The notes beneath the pieces were generated by a model. That model was given only the letters and a program-made list of their open reading frames with translations. It was not told the origin of the DNA and did not search any database. A program made the translations under genes and the position numbers. Below, piece after piece: positions 20,931-31,325 of a DNA stretch of 64,000 bases (within the stretch, counting starts at the first letter, position 1; each line of letters starts with the position of its first letter). The stretch is from Liriodendron chinense (lineage: Eukaryota > Streptophyta > Magnoliopsida > Magnoliales > Magnoliaceae). The stretch is from positions 2,093,001 through 2,157,000 of the forward strand of contig PVNU02000773.1 in the NCBI GenBank assembly GCA_003013855.2, written 5' to 3'.

Positions 20931-21610
20931 TGTTAGGTGGCCGACCTTAATAGGAAAGGGAGCTGAGAATGATGACTATTGAGTACCACATTTCAGCGTT
21001 TATAAAGGTCATTTTAAATATATAAAACAACTCAATTGAGTTGTTCTATTAAACGCGGTGATCGAGCTGCTTGGTCGTCAAACTTTGGATTACCAGGCCT
21101 TTATGTCTCAACTACAGCCAACGACTTCAATTCAAAATATTTCTCAAGTCAGAGATTTCAGCCAACGAGCTCCGCCCCTAGGTCAATCTGGCTCACGACC
21201 TCTATAAAGACGCACAACAATCTATGGACGAGCTCGAATAAACCGAACACGTTACTAATAGTTATGAACATGACCTACATCACCAAGAATCTCGCTGAAC
21301 ATTACGGACGTAACTCTCATGCTGATAACCCTCTGTAACCACTTCGATTACCCTATAAATAAGATACCCTCTTACAATCTCAGGTACGCACATTCTCTCC
21401 CAAACACTCTGCTTCTACATTTCCAACTCTCTGGCCTAACTTAAGTATTAGAGGACTAACGGCTAAATCCCGACTACTCGCCTTAGCTTTCTTCCTTATG
21501 CTATGGATCGGAGGACATCTAGTCTAGATGCAACCAGTTCATCCCAGGAGATCAGAGTTAACAGTGGAGATTAACTGATCTTGACCGTTGTCTAGAACCT
21601 AGGGACAACA
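20931..21610 (+). repeat. Probable solo LTR of a Ty3/gypsy (Tat-like) element
   Basis: Begins TGTTAGGTGGCCGACC and ends AGGGACAACA. A TATA box lies in TTACCCTATAAATAAGATACCC at 21354-21360. Downstream, TAACTTAAGTATTAGAGG and ACTAACGGC match the R/U5 core of the gypsy LTR at 15321-15884 (TAACTTAAGCATCGGAGG, GCTAACGGC). There is no internal coding region, hence a solo LTR. No flanking 5-bp duplication was found, so the ends are approximate. Confidence 0.5.
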
Positions 21611-22835
21611 GTCCCGTAAGTCTAATTTCGATCGTTGGTGTGTCCAAACTGAGCGTGTCTTACAATGTCAACGGTTTAGTTTTAGTAGTGTATGTGCAAG
21701 TATCAAATATTTTTCATTTATGACATGCATTAAGCTATACGGAGCATTTCCAGTATTGTGGGCGCATGTGACTTCCGATCATTAAACTTGTAGGCATCCC
21801 TTGATCTAGCACGGTACACATGGAGTTGTGTAAAAGACCATAATGTCTTATCCATCTACGGTCTATTCAAGTGGTGGCCCACCAGATCAAGGGTTTTGAT
21901 AACGGCACATCTTTGTGTACAGACACGCTTCCTTGCAACAGATCCACGGCTTGGATGGTGACACGTGTTCTATCCACCGAATGCACAGTTTACTGAGGCG
22001 TATGATCTCATGTAAACGGGGCCATGGTGATGTACGTTTTTCGACGCCTTCCATCCTCTTTACCAGACCAGCATACGTCAGGACTCAGGAGCCTAAAAAT
22101 GAGGCAAATTCTAGGTGGGAAGATGATAACATGGTTGGATTTTTGTTCATAGAAATTACCTACAAAGAATTTTAGATACCCACTCAGTTGCATCCTCATA
22201 TATTAGTATTGTGCTAACAATGATCAAGGTTCTGAATATTAGTTATCTGAGGGCATATCAACCAGTCCCCAAAATGATACAATATGGGATGTACTGGACC
22301 TTATCAACGTGATTTTCTTTAATAAAAAAATGTGGTGAAGTGTCGAAGAAATGAAAAATTCACAGTAAAAAAATCTATCATTTATTTGTATTTTTATCCA
22401 ATGGCATGTTGGACTATTCTTTGGTAAGAACGTTGGTTCTCAGCCTAACTTTCTAAAAGCTTACTCTGTAAATCACCTCAATTTTGGTGTAAAGCTTACG
22501 GAAATTAGAAATTCTTTGGTTTATCATCAATTTTTTCTATAATTAGCATAATGGGATTTTGTTACATATTTTAACCAAGCATAATAGGAATGACCATAGA
22601 TTATCCAAAATTAAAATATCTACAACTACAATCACAAATATCGGGAATTCAATATAATGAAAAGTATATTAGTACAATTAATTGTATGCCTGTTATCTCA
22701 ACTTCATCCAAACCCATTACGGAGGTAGTGCCCCAAAAGCTTGTGTTTGTGTGAGCATGCTGTTTTACTGTTTAAAAATTGTAATTTACTTGGTTTAATA
22801 TGAACAATTCTAATTGCTATTATTGTTATTATAAA
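21611..22835. other. Intergenic stretch with faint MITE fragments
   Basis: At about 21860-22110 there are MITE-like words (CAAGTGGTGGCCCACCAGATC, GGGCCATGGTGATGTACG, GCCTAAAAATGAGGCAAATTCT). From 22200 the sequence is AT-rich and I recognise nothing. Confidence 0.35.
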
Positions 22836-24461
22836 TGTTCACTCTCCAAGTGTAGGGTTGCGAAGTAGTAATAATTCGGAAAGACCGAGTATCGTTCCCA
22901 TAGAGATTTATGAAAGGGTATTTTCAGAATTTGTCTAAAATAATTAGTAATTAAGATCCTATTAAGAACTAAAGTTGGAAAATAGCAATTTGGGTTTAAA
23001 CAGTGAATGTGTAAGGTAATTTCAATCTAAAAAGGCACTAAAGCGCGAAGGATCCACTTTTGATAAGTTTCAATGCATCAATACAACTAGGTCTCTCATA
23101 ACTCAAACGGAATCGAATTCATATCTCTATCCGATCGGAATATAGAGCGGTTTAACCAGCAATTATTCAAAACAAGTGCTTATTCATTGATTTGATTCCC
23201 ATAACAATGCTTAGGCCTTGGGACACACTCAATTGTGTAGGCCAAGCCTCTTTCCAATCTAATTGAGATTCACAACCATAGCTTTCATCAAATCCTGTCA
23301 CTAGACTTGATTACAACTAATGATTAGAACTCTAATTAAATCAAAATCAATCAACAAACAGTTATTTCAGATTACTACAAAAGATAAGAACTTTAGGTGA
23401 GTGAGTTCCCACATGAAAATCAGGCCATTGTACACAAGGCAATGAAAGGATCTACCATGCCCGGAGTCGATGATAGATCAATGAACTACACAAGCATAAA
23501 CAATTCTCAGAAGGTAAGCTACCAAGCTTAGAATCACTAAGAATCACATGAGCCCGGAGTCATTAAGAGATCAAAGTAAAACCAAACTAGTACTTGATTC
23601 AAACTCATATTGAACTAAAATTCTTCAATTAAAACATAAAAGGAAACATAGGTTGCATCAATCCATCAAAAACAAATCAAAAGCTTCACCTCTTAGCCCT
23701 AGCTAAGAGGTTTTAGTTCATCTCTAACATCCTTGAACTAGAAGCCTCAAAAACATAAAACACTACTAAAACAGGAAGAAAACTAAGAAAACTTGAAGTA
23801 GAATCCGTCTCCCAAGCAATCCCCACGTCCTAGCATGCTCTGGTATGAAGGGAAGAAGTCCTTTTATAGCTTGGAGGTGTCCATTGCGTAAGAAACTTCC
23901 AGATTTCGCGTAAAAGTACGCACTTGCGCAGAGAAAATCGGAGCCCAATTTAGTAACTTTGCTGTTTACGCAGGTACGACCGGTCGTACTGGCCTGGCCG
24001 ACCAATCACGACCGGTCGGTCTTGTCTGAAAAACTGTCCAGCGAGTGCAGTATTTCCTGTTGAACGCACGACTGGTCGCATAACCGGTCTGAGTGATGCA
24101 TGACCGGTCGTACGACCAGTCTCAACTAGTCCAGTGAGGTTTTACATTGTGGAATCTTCTGCTTTGTAGTCAGACCAGTCGGACAATCGGTCTTGGGCTT
24201 TGAACGACCGGTCGTACGACCAGTCTTCAGTACATTCTTCTGCTTTCTCTTCTTTTCTCCTTTGCTTCTTCCTTCCATCCTTTTTGCACTTGGTTCTGTG
24301 ATCTTCAATGTATATAAAGTGCTCAATTTAGCCTTGAATCAGTGAAATCTCCATCTTATTCCTACAATCACAAATCATGCATTAGAGTAGTCCTTTAAAC
24401 ATGTAAACCGTGCATAATGAGTGATGAATTGGGGTTAGAATATGCACAATTAAGAGCTCAA
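22836..24461 (-). mobile_element. Non-coding element, copy A (1.6 kb, inverted relative to copy B)
   Basis: The reverse complement matches 26595-28153 along its whole length and both copies end at the same bases: TTGAGCTCTTAATTGTGC at the 5' end and GTGTAGGGTTGCGA...GTGAACA or GCGAACA at the 3' end. Features in order: a 5' block with CATATTCTAACCCCAATTCA, a purine-rich tract, an array of ACCGGTCG/CGACCGGT motifs (about 23985-24230), TATAAAA (minus strand, 23868-23862), then a long AT-rich 3' part ending in a CGGTCTTNCCGA hairpin. There is no coding frame. The flanks TATTATAAA and TAATAAACA share 6 of 9 bases, a possible decayed target duplication. Confidence 0.75.
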
Positions 24462-26240
24462 TAATAAACATGACTATCAACTGAGATCTTATCCACTTCA
24501 GTAATTCCATTTGGCAAAATATGGTCAGATCTTTTTTTTATATATCCAAAATAGTCCTACATATATTAAAAATCGAGTTCTTTACCTTCCTTTACACTTG
24601 AAATAAAGAAGTGTACAAAAAAGGGAGAAAACGTGAACTAACGAAGAACAGCCCCTTATAGGTGTACTGGCTGTGACTGATACCGCCTATATCTGACAAT
24701 ATGGGGTGATACACAACCTTTTTACCCCAGCACATTTAACCCCATACCGAGTATTGGTACTGCCAACGCAAATATGATTTGGCCATATCAGCCAATATGA
24801 ATATATGATACCAATTTTAATTTTTGGAATTGACACTGATACATGATAATAGATAGGTTGATCATGCGCTACAAACAGTTTTACCTCTACTATTTCACTT
24901 GATTACAATGACTAGTGAGATTGCTGCCCTGTGAGTAGCACCTTTCATTCCATCATCTCATTTAAATACAATTTAAGCAATATCCTATTGAATTAATTTC
25001 AATATTTCCTAAAACTTCTATCAAATTTTCATGCTACAAATTTTTAGCATTTCCAACTCAGCTAAAATAATAATAATAATATGTAATTATTTCCTGCTTA
25101 TTTTTGTATGTTTCAACTACTAAAAAATTATGTCCACTCCATTTCAATCCCTAGTCTAGCCAACACCTCCCATCAGGCAATCTTGGTACCTGCAAATGTA
25201 AATAATGGTTGAAATGGTTTTATTCCTGATAGCATGATAAATACTGGAAACACAGAGGCAATGTAAGTAATGAAGGCTTCCCACGGACAAGATGCAAAGT
25301 TTAAATGACCAATATCGTGTTTCGGTAACAACAGAATTGATGAAAATAAATGAATTACAACAGATTGTTCCAACTGATCTTCCAAACATGTTATATGGAG
25401 CTGTATTGAACTCTTCAATCTTTTTGGTTTCATAGAATACACTTTTAATGGATTTGGATTCAAAGTTCCTGTGCAGTTTGAACAAAAAAAAAATGCATTT
25501 ATCACCTCTGCAATGAATACATAAATAAAGTTTCCCTAAGTAACATGCACCTCTGTCGACATGCCAACTTGGCACATGTATGGAACATTTGGCCCGTCCA
25601 GCAAGTGGGTCCACCATCTTAATGACCTGACCTGACCTGAAAATCAGGGCAGACCAGCAATCATGCATAGATGTGGTCAATGGCAAGTTTCTTTCACCAA
25701 CCACTGCTCCCAAACATTTGTGCCCATCCGATGAATCACCAGCCTGATTTTTGGACCAGGTTATCCACCCAAAGAGCCCCACCTGATGCACTCATGTTTG
25801 AGGTTGGTATGTGCAGCAACATGGGCTAGAAGGGCATGTGCACGTAATCCAGCGTTGGTTAAAAGATCCCAAGGCCTTCAAAATGAAATTACCACCATGA
25901 CCAGTTATTTAATCAGCTTTTTGATCTTATTCTGTTTTTCTTTTTCATTTTCTTTTCTTCTTCTTCTTCTTCTTTAAAAAAAAAAAGAAAAAGAAAAAGA
26001 AAAAGAAGAAGAAGAAGAAGCTTAATGCAACTAGATCTACTAACAGAAAATCTATGATCTTCAGTTTGTCCATCATAATAAAATTTATATATAATAAACA
26101 CAGCATTACAGAGAACTACAGTCATAAGGTTGACAAATCAAACATCATATAAAAGAAGACACCTCAATTGTTCAAGCGAAAAGCAAACTAAAAGGTCAGT
26201 CCTGATATATAAAATGAAACCCAGATTGACATTACAATAC
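24462..26240. other. Spacer between elements A and B
   Basis: About 24650-24850 holds a repeat (GTGATACA, GATACCGCCTATATC, GCCATATCAG) that recurs near 29100-29210. About 25555-25860 is a palindromic MITE-like block (GACATGCCAACTTGGCACATG, TGACCTGACCTGACCTGAAAATCAGG, TTTTTGGACCAGGTTATCCACC). No gene recognised. Confidence 0.4.
25945..26022. repeat. TTC/GAA hairpin microsatellite
   Basis: A pyrimidine run (CTTCTTCTTCTTCTTCTT) followed after a few A residues by the complementary AAAGAAAAAG and GAAGAAGAAGAAG run. It is a potential hairpin or triplex-forming inverted repeat of about 35 bases per arm. Confidence 0.75.
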
Positions 26241-26269
26241 CTAAGTTTGGCTTTGTAGCTGTTGATTAA

Positions 26270-26486
26270 ATAACTGGGCCCGATTTTAAAAAGTTTCAGG
26301 TCAGACCTTTAGGCTGGGCTTAATTAAAATTTTGTTTTTTCTAGGCTCAAACTCAGCTCGAATTGGGCTCGAAAGCTCAGTCGAGCCAGCTCGAAGGCCG
26401 AGCCAAGCTGAACGCGAGCCAGGGTGGTCATTGAACGAGCCTAGCTCGAACAGGGCCAAGCTTGACTCGTGTACAGCTCTACTCTC
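26270..26486. repeat. GCTCGA-rich hAT-type terminal region fragment
   Basis: Dense GCTCGA / AGCTCGAA words (AGCTCGAATTGGGCTCGAAA, CTAGCTCGAACAGGGCC) preceded by GGGCTTAATTAAAATTTTG. The same arrangement recurs at about 33290-33505, and the repeated words resemble the GCTCGA-rich ends of the hAT element at 46337-52597. Confidence 0.6.
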
Positions 26487-26594
26487 CACCATGGAGTATC
26501 TCAACCAAATCAAGGATGTTGTTGATTCACTGGCAATGATTGAACTCCCTATTACTGATTCTGATCTTGTTTCTTCATGTGGTCAGTGACCTTG
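26487..26594 (+). pseudogene. Copia gag (UBN2-type) fragment, left of insertion B
   Basis: Encodes STMEYLNQIKDVVDSLAMI and LPITDSDLV, matching the conserved gag segment of plant Ty1/copia elements (EYL.QIK...DSLA..G.PISD.DLV). The frame is cut by insertion of element B at a 9-base target GTGACCTTG (26586-26594). A one-base frame change occurs just before it. A second, shorter copy of the same fragment lies at 33513-33560. Confidence 0.7.
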
Positions 26595-26842
26595 TTGAGC
26601 TCTTAATTGTGCATATTCTAACCCCAATTCATCACTCATTGTGCGAGATTTTTATGATTTAAAGACTAATTGAATGCATGTTTTGTGATTGTAGGATTAA
26701 GAGTGGACTCCGCCTAATTGAAGATGAAAAGAGCTTATTTGGAACTATTTGAATGAAGATCGAAGGAGGACCAAAGAAAGAAGGAAGCAAGGAAAGAAGA
26801 AAAGAAGAAAGAAAGAAGAAACTGAACCAGAAACAGGCCAAG

Positions 26843-27075
26843 ACCGGTCCTGACCGGTCGGCCAGGAAGGTCAGACCGGTCGTGCGACCGGTCGGCCAGC
26901 TTCCCATATAGGCTGAACTCTCTGGACATAGGCATAACACAGTCCGACTGGTCGTGACCGGTCGGCCAGAAGAACTTCTAAATCCAGAAGCTGCTGGACT
27001 ATTTTTCCAGTGAGGCACGACCGGTCGTGACTGGTCGGCCAGTTACTCAGACCGGTCGTCCGACCAGTCGGCCAC
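26843..27075. repeat. ACCGGTCG / CGACCGGT motif array in element B
   Basis: Repeated short palindrome-containing words GACCGGTC, GTCGTGCGACCGGTCGGCC and GACTGGTCGTGACCGGTCGG, interspersed with unique sequence. The same array occurs in element A (23985-24230) and, more weakly, in the solo LTRs at 42360-42432 and 57415-57480. Confidence 0.75.
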
Positions 27076-27176
27076 ATGAAAAATCAGGACTTTCTATTTT
27101 CAGTCCGATTTTCTCTCCGCACTACGTAAGTGTTACGCAAATTCTCAAATCTTCTGAAGTTGCGGAGCCTCCCCAC

Positions 27177-27183
27177 TATAAAA
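27177..27183 (+). promoter_or_regulatory. TATA-type box in element B
   Basis: TATAAAA in CCTCCCCACTATAAAAGGATACTTAGG. A TATAAAA at the same relative place in copy A (23868-23862, minus strand) supports it being a conserved promoter of the element. Confidence 0.5.
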
Positions 27184-28153
27184 GGATACTTAGGGATCGT
27201 TCCTAAGGTATCTTAGAAGAGTTTAAGCAAGGTTGGAGGCGGCGGAAGTGGATTTCGGAGTTCCACAACTCCTTCTAGTTTGTTTTTACTGTTTTATGCT
27301 TTTCTTAAGTTGTTTCATGTTTCCTTGGATTATGAGCAGCTAAACCACTTAGCTAGGGATAAGAGGTGAAGCTTGTAGTGGATCTAAGATGTTTCAATTC
27401 GTTCTAAGTTGGTTTTAAGTTTGGAACTCATGTTTATGAACAATGGTTTGAAGTTTATACAAGTTTTAAGTAGTTCTTCTTAGTCTTATGATGACTCATG
27501 GATGTTCGGGAGAATTACTTAAGTTCTTAACTGCTTTGTATTAGTCTAGACTTGTATGATCCGAGGAATTGGAGTACGCTCTAGTACTATGATCTTCATG
27601 TGGGGACTTCCTACCAAAGTTCTACTTTTCTGATTTTCTGAATTATGTAGGAGACTATGCATGTGACTTGAATCAAGTTCAAATTGTAATCTAGCCTTGT
27701 CTTGTGACAGGACTTGAGGATGGTTATGATTGTGATCTAAGCATATTGGAATTGGGACTGACCTATGCAATTGAGCATGCTCAGCCTAGCTTACATTGAG
27801 TGAATCATATGCATTGGACTTACATATGACAAATTGTCTGGTTTAACAGCTCTATCATCCGGCTAGATAGATCTTAATATCGATTCTAGTTGAGAAGGTG
27901 AGAAACCACAGCGGATTGAACATCAAGGATTGCTACAAGTGGATCCTTGAAACCCTAGTGCCTTTTTATAATTGATTACCTTCAAATTAGTTTAAAATTG
28001 TTACTCACATCAACTTCATACAAAATCTGGTTGTTAGCTCTCAATAGACACTATTGGATGTGTTTGTGAATTCCTACACAAGTCCTTGTGGATCGACCTC
28101 GGTCTTACCGAGTTTATTACTACATCGCAACCCTACACTTGGGGAAGCGAACA

Positions 28154-29067
28154 GTGACCTTGGACCCCAAGTATGAGTCTTTTGGCACCTCGTTCACCAC
28201 ACATCCACACATCCCTTCAATTGTTGCCCTAAACTCCCTTCTTAATAATTGAGAACTCTGGCTGCAACAGTATCATAAATCCACAACTACTGATGCTCAC
28301 CTGACAACTGCTTGCCACCAACAACACTGGTCGTGGTTGTGGTGGACGTGGCAGCTTCAATGGAAATGGTGGAGGTGGGGGTTTCCAACATAATGGTCAA
28401 TGCGGTGGCCCACCTCCTTGAGAGCAGTAGGCCCTCATCCGTCTTAATCTAGTCCGTTCACTCCAATTGTGTTATGTCAAATCTGCAACAATACTAGTTA
28501 TACAATATGATTATTCGTACCCAATGGAGCAACTTCCCAAATCAATGGAGCAACTTCCCAGATCATGCTTCACTTTGAATGGGTGTATACAGATTTATGG
28601 AGACCTTTCCCAATTTATCCATGTTTGGATCATCATCATCATCATCTAAGCCTCACAACTGATTGGGGTGACTACATGAATCTTGTTTCTGGATCTAGGT
28701 ACTATTTATTACTGGCTGATGATTACTCGAGCTTTATGTGGATATTTCCCATAGCACATGGATCGGATGCTCTGCTTCAATTTTCTCTCTTTAAAATGTC
28801 AGGTAGAATATTTTTGGTGCTTGAATCTGTTATATTCAATGTGTAGGGCCGAAGATTTCATTGGTTCCTTCTTCCAAGGCTGGTAACGGCATTTACTTCA
28901 GTTCTTCGTGCCCACACACGTTGGCTCTAAATGGTAGCGTTAAACGCAAGCACATACATGTCATTGAGAACGGCTTCACCTTAATCTTTCATAGCCAGTT
29001 CCCTCCCAGTTTTGGTTGGAAGCCTTCAGCACTGCTGTCTATCTTATCAATTGCTCACAAGATCTAA
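28154..29067 (+). pseudogene. Copia remnant: gag C-terminus and integrase fragments
   Basis: After the second GTGACCTTG the gag pattern KYESFGTSFTT continues. A glycine-rich segment (GRGCGGRGSFNGNGGGGGF) follows near 28330-28400. Integrase starts near 28570 with FEWVYTDLWRP, and after about 70 unrelated bases continues with SGSRYYLLLADDYSSFMWIFP. A later piece, SSSCPHTLALNGSVKRKHIHV, lies near 28890 and includes the position of the catalytic-glutamate region. Protease and reverse transcriptase were not found, and frames are broken by stops and an inserted ATC-repeat stretch (about 28630-28646). Old, inactive. Confidence 0.75.
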
Positions 29068-29569
29068 TTTATCATCGAAAACAAGTTCGTATCACCCGGT
29101 GTCGCCTATGAACAATACAGCTGTATCAGCCGAAACAGCCCGATAGAGCGGTGGTATGGGGCCATATTGGTGGTCAGCTATATGATACCGATATGCCTAG
29201 CAACACCTGCCCATCTCCACCATTAACTTAGAAAAAGTCCCTTTATCAATTTGGTGACCTTACAGACCACATCAAGAAAGCGAGACAATCTCAACTGTTG
29301 GATTCATCACAAGGATTACACAATCTAATCCTATGCCTCAGATCATTAGAAGCTTCATTTCAATAAGAGAAAAAAAAAATCCACAACACACAATCAAATG
29401 ACATTTATTATCAGATCAAAATTGTGTATTGTTTCCCTCTCTCTTCAATTCTATCTCTTTTCTAATGATCAATTCCAATCATTTCAAGCAAACATAAAAA
29501 GAAAATCTAACAATTGAATTGAAGAAGAAAGATATAACAGATTCTCATGAAAGCCCTAATTCAAGAACC
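29068..29569. other. Intergenic stretch downstream of the PRELI-family gene
   Basis: Holds a repeat fragment at 29100-29210 shared with 24650-24850. The rest is AT-rich and presumably contains the 3' UTR of the minus-strand gene at 29570-30127. No clear poly(A) signal is singled out. Confidence 0.4.
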
Positions 29570-30127
29570 CTAGATTGTAATTCCACTGGATTCGGCCTCG
29601 AGATACTTACAGATCCTCTCCATGACCTCCCTGCCTTTAACGCTGTTCTGCAGGAACCGCTCCGCGCAGCGCTGCTCCACCTTCTCCGCCATCGACGCCA
29701 GTGCTGACAGCGGCTTGCACCGGATGCTCGTCTGCTGCCGGAACGCAGTCCATTCGCTAGGGTTCCCCGGGTGGGGTCCATACCAGGACTTCTCCTCCAC
29801 CTCGAGGAGGTTACGGAGGCTGACATTGCGGGTCGTGATCTCCATCGACCGGGCCCGGGCGTCAATGACGGACGACTCGACGCAGCGGCAGATGTCCTCG
29901 CCCACGATCTTCCGGACGAACCACGGGTCGGGGGCATGGACCGTGATGGAGCGCGTGGTGTAGAGCCGGCCGGTCTGCGGATCGAGCTGGCGGTTCAGGG
30001 TGTCAACCTCGAGGATGTGGGAGAGGGTGCGCACGTTAGCCGGGTCGGTGAACTTGCGCCAGGATGCGGAGGTTACCCGCTCCCAGGGGTGCTTGTATAC
30101 GTACTCCTGAGTGTATGCTTTTACCAT
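29570..30127 (-). CDS. PRELI/MSF1-like (Ups1/Slowmo family) protein
   Basis: 185 residues in one uninterrupted frame. The start MVKAYTQEYVYKHPWERV and the segments WRKFTDPAN, LSHILEVDTLNR, TTRSITVHAPDPWFV, SLRNLLEVEEKSWYGPHPGNPSEW and EKVEQRCAERF match plant PRELI/MSF1-domain proteins such as the Arabidopsis homologue I recall (At5g13070). Animal and yeast relatives shuttle phosphatidic acid or phosphatidylserine across the mitochondrial intermembrane space; the same role is inferred here. An in-frame ATG 22 codons upstream (30193) adds MKIPETPFSSSFNLLPKQK, but the conserved MVKAY start at 30127 is preferred. The coding region is GC-rich compared with its surroundings. A Mutator-type MITE ends 96 bases before the ATG, so most of the upstream region is transposon. 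Whether the lack of introns is ancestral or reflects a retrocopy cannot be settled here. Confidence 0.88.
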   Translation of the reverse strand: MVKAYTQEYVYKHPWERVTSASWRKFTDPANVRTLSHILEVDTLNRQLDPQTGRLYTTRSITVHAPDPWFVRKIVGEDICRCVESSVIDARARSMEITTRNVSLRNLLEVEEKSWYGPHPGNPSEWTAFRQQTSIRCKPLSALASMAEKVEQRCAERFLQNSVKGREVMERICKYLEAESSGITI

Positions 30128-30222
30128 GGTCTTCGGTTTCTGCTTGGGAAGGAGATTGAAGGAAGAAGAGAAAGGGGTTTCGGGAATTTTCATAAGTTGA
30201 TGTAAAAAGATCGAAATGCCCC

Positions 30223-30778
30223 GGATGCGGATTAGCTACTGACAGGTTGAGTAGCCATCTCACTACTGAAGTGACGTCACTAACTTATGTGGGCCCCACC
30301 GTGATGTATGTTTTTTATCTACACCGTCCATCCATTTGAAGAGATTATTTTAGGGCGTGAGACAATGATTGAGGCAGATCCAAAGCTCACGTGGATCCTA
30401 CCAAAGAAAACAGTGGGGACAGTGACACAATCGTTGAAACCTTCCTAGGGCCCACCATGATGTTTGTTTGAGATCCAACCTGTTCATAAGTTCACACAGA
30501 CATGGAAGAAGTGAAAACAAAAATATCAGCTTGATCGAAAACTTCCGTAGCCCCAAGAAGTTTTTAATGGTAGGAGATCAATCCCCACTGTTTTCTTCGG
30601 TGAGATCCACTTGAGCTTTGGATCTGACTTATCATTTGGCTCACGCCCTAAAATGAACTCTCCAACTGGATGGACGGTGTGGATACAACACATACATCAC
30701 AATGGGGGCCACAGAAGTTGGTGACATCACTTCAGTAGCGAGATGGCTACTCAACCTGTCAGTAGCTAATCCGCGTCC
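30223..30778. mobile_element. Mutator-type MITE with perfect 9-bp target duplication
   Basis: 556 bases with long terminal inverted repeats: GGATGCGGATTAGCTACTGA at the left, and at the right TCAGTAGCTAATCCGCGTCC. The inverted repeats extend at least 80 bases (GAGTAGCCATCTC, GTGACGTCACT or its variant, GTGGGCCCC). The nonamer AAATGCCCC flanks it on both sides (30214-30222 and 30779-30787). It lies directly upstream of the PRELI-family gene. This copy fixes the nature of the whole family: long-TIR, non-coding, 9-bp duplication, terminus GGAYGCGGATT. Confidence 0.9.
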
Positions 30779-30854
30779 AAATGCCCCTGCCATGTCTTTC
30801 CTGCAAGAGTAGGGCCCACAGTTCCTGCGAAAGCCTTGCGCAGGAAGGGCGCGG

Positions 30855-31305
30855 CAGGAAGTTCCTGTGCTAGGAACCAAAGTGGGGCCCACAGTGATGG
30901 TTTTTGATAAATCTACCCCGTCTATCTATTTTGGGAGCTAATTTTAGGACACGAGAACAAAAATGAACAGAATCGAAGACTCAAGTGGGCGTCACTAAAG
31001 GAAAAGGTGGGTAGGGAAATTAGTACCGTTGAAACCTCCCTGGGTCGACAGTGATGTTTATACGACATAACATCACTAATACTAGGATGAACTTGAAACA
31101 CAAATATTATCATGATGTGAAACTTCTGTGGCTCCACAAATATTTCAACTGTAGTCGTTCAATCCTCACGTTTTCAGCCCTCTTGAGTCTTGTATCCCGT
31201 ACATTTTTTGTTCTCATGTCCTAAAATGATCCGCCAAAACGGATTAACAAGGTGGATTTATCCAAAAACATCACCGTGGGCCCTACCTTCGTTACCAGAG
31301 TAGGA
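30855..31305. mobile_element. Mutator-type MITE, GCAGGAAGTTCCT subfamily
   Basis: Left GCAGGAAGTTCCTGTGCTAG ... GTGGGGCCCACAGTGATGG; right CATCACCGTGGGCCCTACC ... CCAGAGTAGGAAAGCAG. Internal words GAACAAAAATGAAC, CTCAAGTGGGC and GTTGAAACCTCCCTGGG match the neighbour at 31326 and the copy at 48970. Ends approximate. Confidence 0.7.
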
Positions 31306-31325
31306 AAGCAGAAATCGTGCGCGCA

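Larger units (their letters stand above)
26595..28153 (+). mobile_element. Non-coding element, copy B, inserted in a copia remnant with 9-bp duplication
   Basis: 1559 bases from TTGAGCTCTTAATTGTGC to GGGGAAGCGAACA. It is flanked on both sides by the identical nonamer GTGACCTTG (26586-26594 and 28154-28162). The interrupted copia gag reading continues directly after the second nonamer, which shows that this is an insertion. Internal layout: purine tract (26765-26820), ACCGGTCG/CGACCGGT array (26843-27075), TATA box (27177-27183), AT-rich body, and the hairpin CTCGGTCTTACCGAG near 28099. No long terminal inverted repeats and no coding capacity. A 9-bp duplication is usual for Mutator-type elements and not for LTRs (about 5 bp). 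The class is unresolved. Confidence 0.8.

Noticed and set aside
22836..28153. Elements A and B as the two LTRs of one retrotransposon
   Set aside because: They are in inverted orientation, no gag-pol lies between them, and copy B has its own 9-bp duplication inside an unrelated copia remnant.
30128..30193. N-terminal extension of the PRELI-family protein from the upstream ATG
   Set aside because: The conserved family start MVKAY lies at 30127. The extra 22 residues match nothing I know in the family.
29545..30205. GC-rich open frames on both strands over the PRELI-family gene
   Set aside because: High GC opens several frames. Only the minus-strand frame ending at 29570 matches a known protein family.
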